Shown: positions 61,400 through 64,000 of the stretch, piece by piece
Layout of the letters: each line of letters opens with the position of its first letter
How positions within the stretch are numbered: the first letter of the stretch is position 1
DNA from: Nocardia asteroides
GTDB taxonomy: Bacteria > Actinomycetota > Actinomycetes > Mycobacteriales > Mycobacteriaceae
Length of the DNA stretch: 64,000 nt
Assembly (NCBI GenBank): GCA_019930625.1
Contig: CP082844.1
Span: 6,262,001 to 6,326,000, forward strand
Direction: 5' to 3'
The notes under the pieces: model-generated
What the model was told of the DNA's origin: nothing
What the model saw: the letters and a program-made list of their open reading frames with translations, nothing else
Databases searched by the model: none
Program-made: the position numbers and the translations under genes

Positions 61400-62269
61400 C
61401 TACGCCCCGCAGCGGGAGGCGACCCTGGCAGGTCCCGTCGAGGTGGCCAGGGATGGTGCCGACGACGCGAACGACGGCGCGCCGGCGTAGAGCCGGGCAC
61501 CCGCCGAGTAGCGCCCCGGTTCCCCCGTGACACCGGGGATCTCGGCCTCGTTGCCGAAGACGTCGGTCACCCGAGCCGTGAACGGGCCGAGCCCCGCTCC
61601 GGAAATCGTCCAGTAGTTGTCGGCCCGGCGGGTGAGCGGTCGCCACGGTCCGCCCGCCGCCGGGCGAACGGCCGCCTCGCGCAAGGGGTTTCCGGTGCCG
61701 CCGAACAGGATGCCGAACCAGGTCCTGGTCGAGTCCGGTCTCACCTCGTAGGTCAGTTCCCCAGCAGGCTGCGGGTCGCGAACCAGCCGGTAGCGGACTT
61801 GCGTCACGCCAGCGGCGGGATCGGCGATCTGCTCGAACGCCGCCGCGCTCAAATCCAGTTGTCCCGCGGCGCATGCCGCGCAGCGATCGACCACCAGTGC
61901 CCGGACCGACCCGTATGGACTCTGGATGTCCAGATACGCCCCGCAGAGATCGGCGCGCCCGTAGTCGGAGGTGGAGAGCCCGGCATAGTAGCCGTCCGGC
62001 GGCAGCTCGCGGAAGGAACACGACACCTGCTCGCCGAACACATAGTAGCGCGCCTCGACGGCCACGTCCGGGCCGATCGGGGCGAAAGTCACGGCGGACA
62101 CCGGAAAACGCGAAGGCGCGGACGCCTCGTTCGGCGAGTTCTCGGCAACGCAGGTCGGCGCCGACGGCCGCACCAGCCAGACGACCACCGCGACGGTGGC
62201 CAGCACGCCTGCCGCAAACCACAGCCATTCGGAACGCAATGGCCGCTCTTGAATGGGTACCCGGTGCAT
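61400..62269 (-). CDS. Expansin-like (EXLX1-type) secreted protein
   Basis: 289 residues. One N-terminal membrane helix (about 15-34) acts as signal or anchor. The first domain (about 60-160) has the double-psi barrel features CSF ... STSDYGRADLCGAYLD ... VVDRCAACAAGQLDLS ... AFEQIAD, including the LDLS Asp expected at the expansin active site. The second (about 165-260) is a CBM63-like beta-sandwich with aromatic binding positions (TRTWFGILFGGTGNPLRE, DNYWTISGAGLGPF, VTDVFGNEAEIPGV). Bacterial expansins loosen cellulose or peptidoglycan without hydrolysis. It converges with the KstD-like gene (three bases apart); ribosome-binding site GGGGAAG. Confidence 0.75.
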   Translation of the reverse strand: MHRVPIQERPLRSEWLWFAAGVLATVAVVVWLVRPSAPTCVAENSPNEASAPSRFPVSAVTFAPIGPDVAVEARYYVFGEQVSCSFRELPPDGYYAGLSTSDYGRADLCGAYLDIQSPYGSVRALVVDRCAACAAGQLDLSAAAFEQIADPAAGVTQVRYRLVRDPQPAGELTYEVRPDSTRTWFGILFGGTGNPLREAAVRPAAGGPWRPLTRRADNYWTISGAGLGPFTARVTDVFGNEAEIPGVTGEPGRYSAGARLYAGAPSFASSAPSLATSTGPARVASRCGA

Positions 62270-62366
62270 CGCTTCCCCGACTCCGGCTCACCTGCTCGCG
62301 AACTGTTCATCCTGACTGCACCAGGAAAGCAGCCCGACCGCTCGTGCACCTGGCGAACGAAAATTC

Positions 62367-62377
62367 TTCACTGTGAA
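62367..62377 (-). promoter_or_regulatory. Palindrome TTCAC-T-GTGAA upstream of the expansin gene
   Basis: Perfect 11-bp dyad about 100 bases before the start of the expansin-like gene. Possible operator; the regulator is unknown. Confidence 0.35.
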
Positions 62378-62492
62378 AGATTCCCAGTTCAGCAACAACC
62401 CGGCTATTGCAGCTGTCGCGGGCGCAGCGGCGCCGGCCGATCGGAAATGATCCGGCGCTTTCGGCGAACGACGCCGGGCCTGCGCGGTGCCG

Positions 62493-63332
62493 CTAGCGTC
62501 GGCGCGCGTGCCGGGGAAAGAGGTCTTGCCCCGCCTCGTGGGCCACGTCGACCAGCGCGCGGGCCAATCGCGCGGTATCCGGCACCGCTCGGTCGGCGCC
62601 GATCCGGATCGACAGCGACACCGCGGCCACCGCCGCGCCGCGACCACGGATCGGCACCGCCACGCACGTGATGCCGGACACGGTCTCCTCGTTGTCGACC
62701 GCGACACCCCGCCGGTTACGGATGCGGCCGAGTTCGCGATGCAGTTCGGCGCGGTCGGCGAGCGTGCGCGCGGTCAGCTGCGGCAGGCGATCCCGGAAGG
62801 ATGCCTCCACGATGCTCGGCTCCAACGTGGCCAGCAGCGATTTGCCGAGAGCCGTGCTGTGCGCGGGCATCCGGCCGCCCAACCGTGTGGGCACGGTCGC
62901 GGCGAACCGGCCGCCGACCTTGTCGAGATACAGCACGTCGCGCCCGTCCAGGACGCCGACGTGGCCGACCATGCCGGTCTGCTGGCACAGATCGTGCAGC
63001 AGCGGACTCACCGCGTCCCGGATCTCGTTGTGGTCGGCGGCGAGGCCGCCCAACTCCAGCGTGCGCAGGCCGAGCCGGTAGCCGCCGGGCGCGTGCGCGA
63101 GCCAGCGCAGCCGGATCAACTGGTCGAGGATGCGGTGCACGGTGGACCGTGGCAGCCCGGTGCGTTCGGCGAGTTCGACAAGAGTGAGCGTCGGCGTCGC
63201 GGCGTCGAATGCCTCCAGTATCAGCGTCATCCGCTCGATCATCGACACCGGTGGCCGGCCCGGCCGTGCTGCCTGCCCGGAACCGGGCCATAACTCCCCG
63301 GGTTCGGGATCGGTCATCACCTCGACCGTCAT
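62493..63332 (-). CDS. IclR family transcriptional regulator
   Basis: 279 residues. The N-terminal winged helix (LTLVELAERTGLPRSTVHRI, about residues 48-70) is followed by the IclR effector domain (about 100-270; STALGKSLLATLEP and GVAVDNEETVSGITCVAVPI). IclR proteins control catabolism of aromatic or carboxylic acids and glyoxylate-shunt genes. The ATG at 63332 follows GGAGG, preferred over a TTG two codons upstream. No target gene is adjacent, apart from the expansin gene downstream on the same strand. Confidence 0.88.
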   Translation of the reverse strand: MTVEVMTDPEPGELWPGSGQAARPGRPPVSMIERMTLILEAFDAATPTLTLVELAERTGLPRSTVHRILDQLIRLRWLAHAPGGYRLGLRTLELGGLAADHNEIRDAVSPLLHDLCQQTGMVGHVGVLDGRDVLYLDKVGGRFAATVPTRLGGRMPAHSTALGKSLLATLEPSIVEASFRDRLPQLTARTLADRAELHRELGRIRNRRGVAVDNEETVSGITCVAVPIRGRGAAVAAVSLSIRIGADRAVPDTARLARALVDVAHEAGQDLFPRHARRR

Positions 63333-63502
63333 TGCCAACCTCCACGCGTGTTCGCGTAGAGCTTAGGAGTATTACCACCAGACATGGGTGATTCGAGCAT
63401 CCTTTCGGCGCGGCGGCGCCGACCGGGCGCGGCGCGGCGCGGCGCGGACGAGCGCCTCCCGCGCCGATCACCTGTGCACACGTGGCCGCGCCGGTGCAAC
63501 CG

Positions 63503-63760
63503 CTACGCGGGCCCGTGTGCGGCATCCGCGAGGCTGAACAGCCACTCACGGGTGTACCGTTCGGCCAGCAGCGGCAAGTAGTTCGTGACGGTGGCGTGGT
63601 CGGCGAAACGGTCGTACGACGAGTACAGATGATCCTCGATCGCGGCTTCGCTGACGCCGTCGAATTCGTCCTCCAAGCGCTGTGCGGCCGCTTTCAAGGC
63701 GATTTCCTGGTCGAGAAGGCTTTCGTGGTTCGAGTGGTGGGTGGCTGGACGGTCGGTCAT
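63503..63760 (-). CDS. Small three-helix-bundle domain protein
   Basis: 85 residues, soluble and strongly helical: ESLLDQEIALKAAAQRLEDE, EAAIEDHLYSSYDRFAD, TNYLPLLAERYTREWLF. This matches the small actinobacterial three-helix-bundle dimerisation family often annotated only by fold. Function unknown; some relatives are linked to regulators. The ATG at 63760 is chosen because the family similarity begins there; the open frame extends upstream without support. Confidence 0.7.
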   Translation of the reverse strand: MTDRPATHHSNHESLLDQEIALKAAAQRLEDEFDGVSEAAIEDHLYSSYDRFADHATVTNYLPLLAERYTREWLFSLADAAHGPA

Positions 63761-64000
63761 CGCGAATTCCCCTGGTCGTGACGAGATCGGTGCCTGGGAC
63801 GCCGTCGTAGCAGCACGATTGCGCCCGTCACGCGGGTACCCGGTCGTGCCGGTTCGACACCCCATCCGCCATCCGGTTCCGCAGACGAGGCCTGAATCGA
63901 GCCTCCACGCCGACACCGGCGGTCGTTCTCACAGCCGGCCGTAGCCTACCGGTGCGCCGCTCCCACACCGGCGAAGTAGAACACGTTCTTGTCCGAATGG
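63761..64000. other. End of window, no supported gene
   Basis: 240 bases with short open frames only. It probably holds the promoter of the small helical protein and possibly the end of a neighbouring gene outside the window. Confidence 0.4.

Overview
The window is chromosomal DNA of a high-GC actinomycete, most likely Nocardia or a close mycolic-acid-containing relative. Evidence: third codon positions are almost all G or C; there is a WhiB protein, GarA, FtsR, a GuaB1-type enzyme and an AcrA1-type fatty acyl-CoA reductase; and many genes seem to begin directly at the transcription start (a TANNNT -10 box 6-8 nt before ATG or GTG). No rRNA, tRNA, insertion sequence, prophage or CRISPR array was seen.

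The first 36.5 kb is a housekeeping block. From memory, its gene order resembles M. tuberculosis Rv1846c to Rv1822. It runs: end of an Fe-siderophore ABC importer (1-2.6 kb); BlaI plus M56 metallopeptidase with a BlaI-type operator; DEAD-box helicase; DMT-type permease; GuaB1; two CNNM/CorC-type membrane proteins behind a proline-rich leader ORF; a conserved protein often called 3-methyladenine glycosylase; a frameshifted LVIVD protein plus DUF305 protein; an NQO-type reductase, a hot-dog protein, an Rpn nuclease and a membrane protein; malate synthase G; a SDR-ADH-TetR-acyl-CoA dehydrogenase operon with its own operator; DM13, a small ORF, HNH and WhiB; a VWA protein; GcvP behind a tandem glycine riboswitch; an M14 carboxypeptidase; then the cluster gcvH-garA-ftsR-DUF151-merR and pgsA. 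It links glycine cleavage, control of 2-oxoglutarate flux by GarA, and division control by FtsR.

From 36.6 kb onward the content is more accessory: a decayed GMC (cholesterol-oxidase-like) oxidoreductase tail, DUF2252, NERD, an acyl-CoA oxidase divergent from a RaaS-like TetR/ABC efflux operon with tandem operators, a VWA surface protein, an epoxide-hydrolase-like enzyme, a low-GC3 small ORF, a MarR-GNAT fusion, an F420-type oxidoreductase behind a KstR-type steroid-regulon box, ThrE, heme oxygenase, a 5'-nucleotidase lipoprotein, an AcrA1-like fusion, cutinase, AdhA-like alcohol dehydrogenase, a TetR/KstD-like pair with a palindromic operator, an expansin-like protein, IclR and a small three-helix protein. 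Lipid and steroid catabolism is the recurring theme.

The less-described signals are (1) the Pro/Asp/Glu-rich leader ORF before the CNNM pair, which resembles Mg2+-sensing leader peptides, (2) two or three complete-looking small-protein genes in apparent gaps, and (3) several sharp, unassigned operators. All functional calls come from reading the sequence and from family knowledge; no database search was run.
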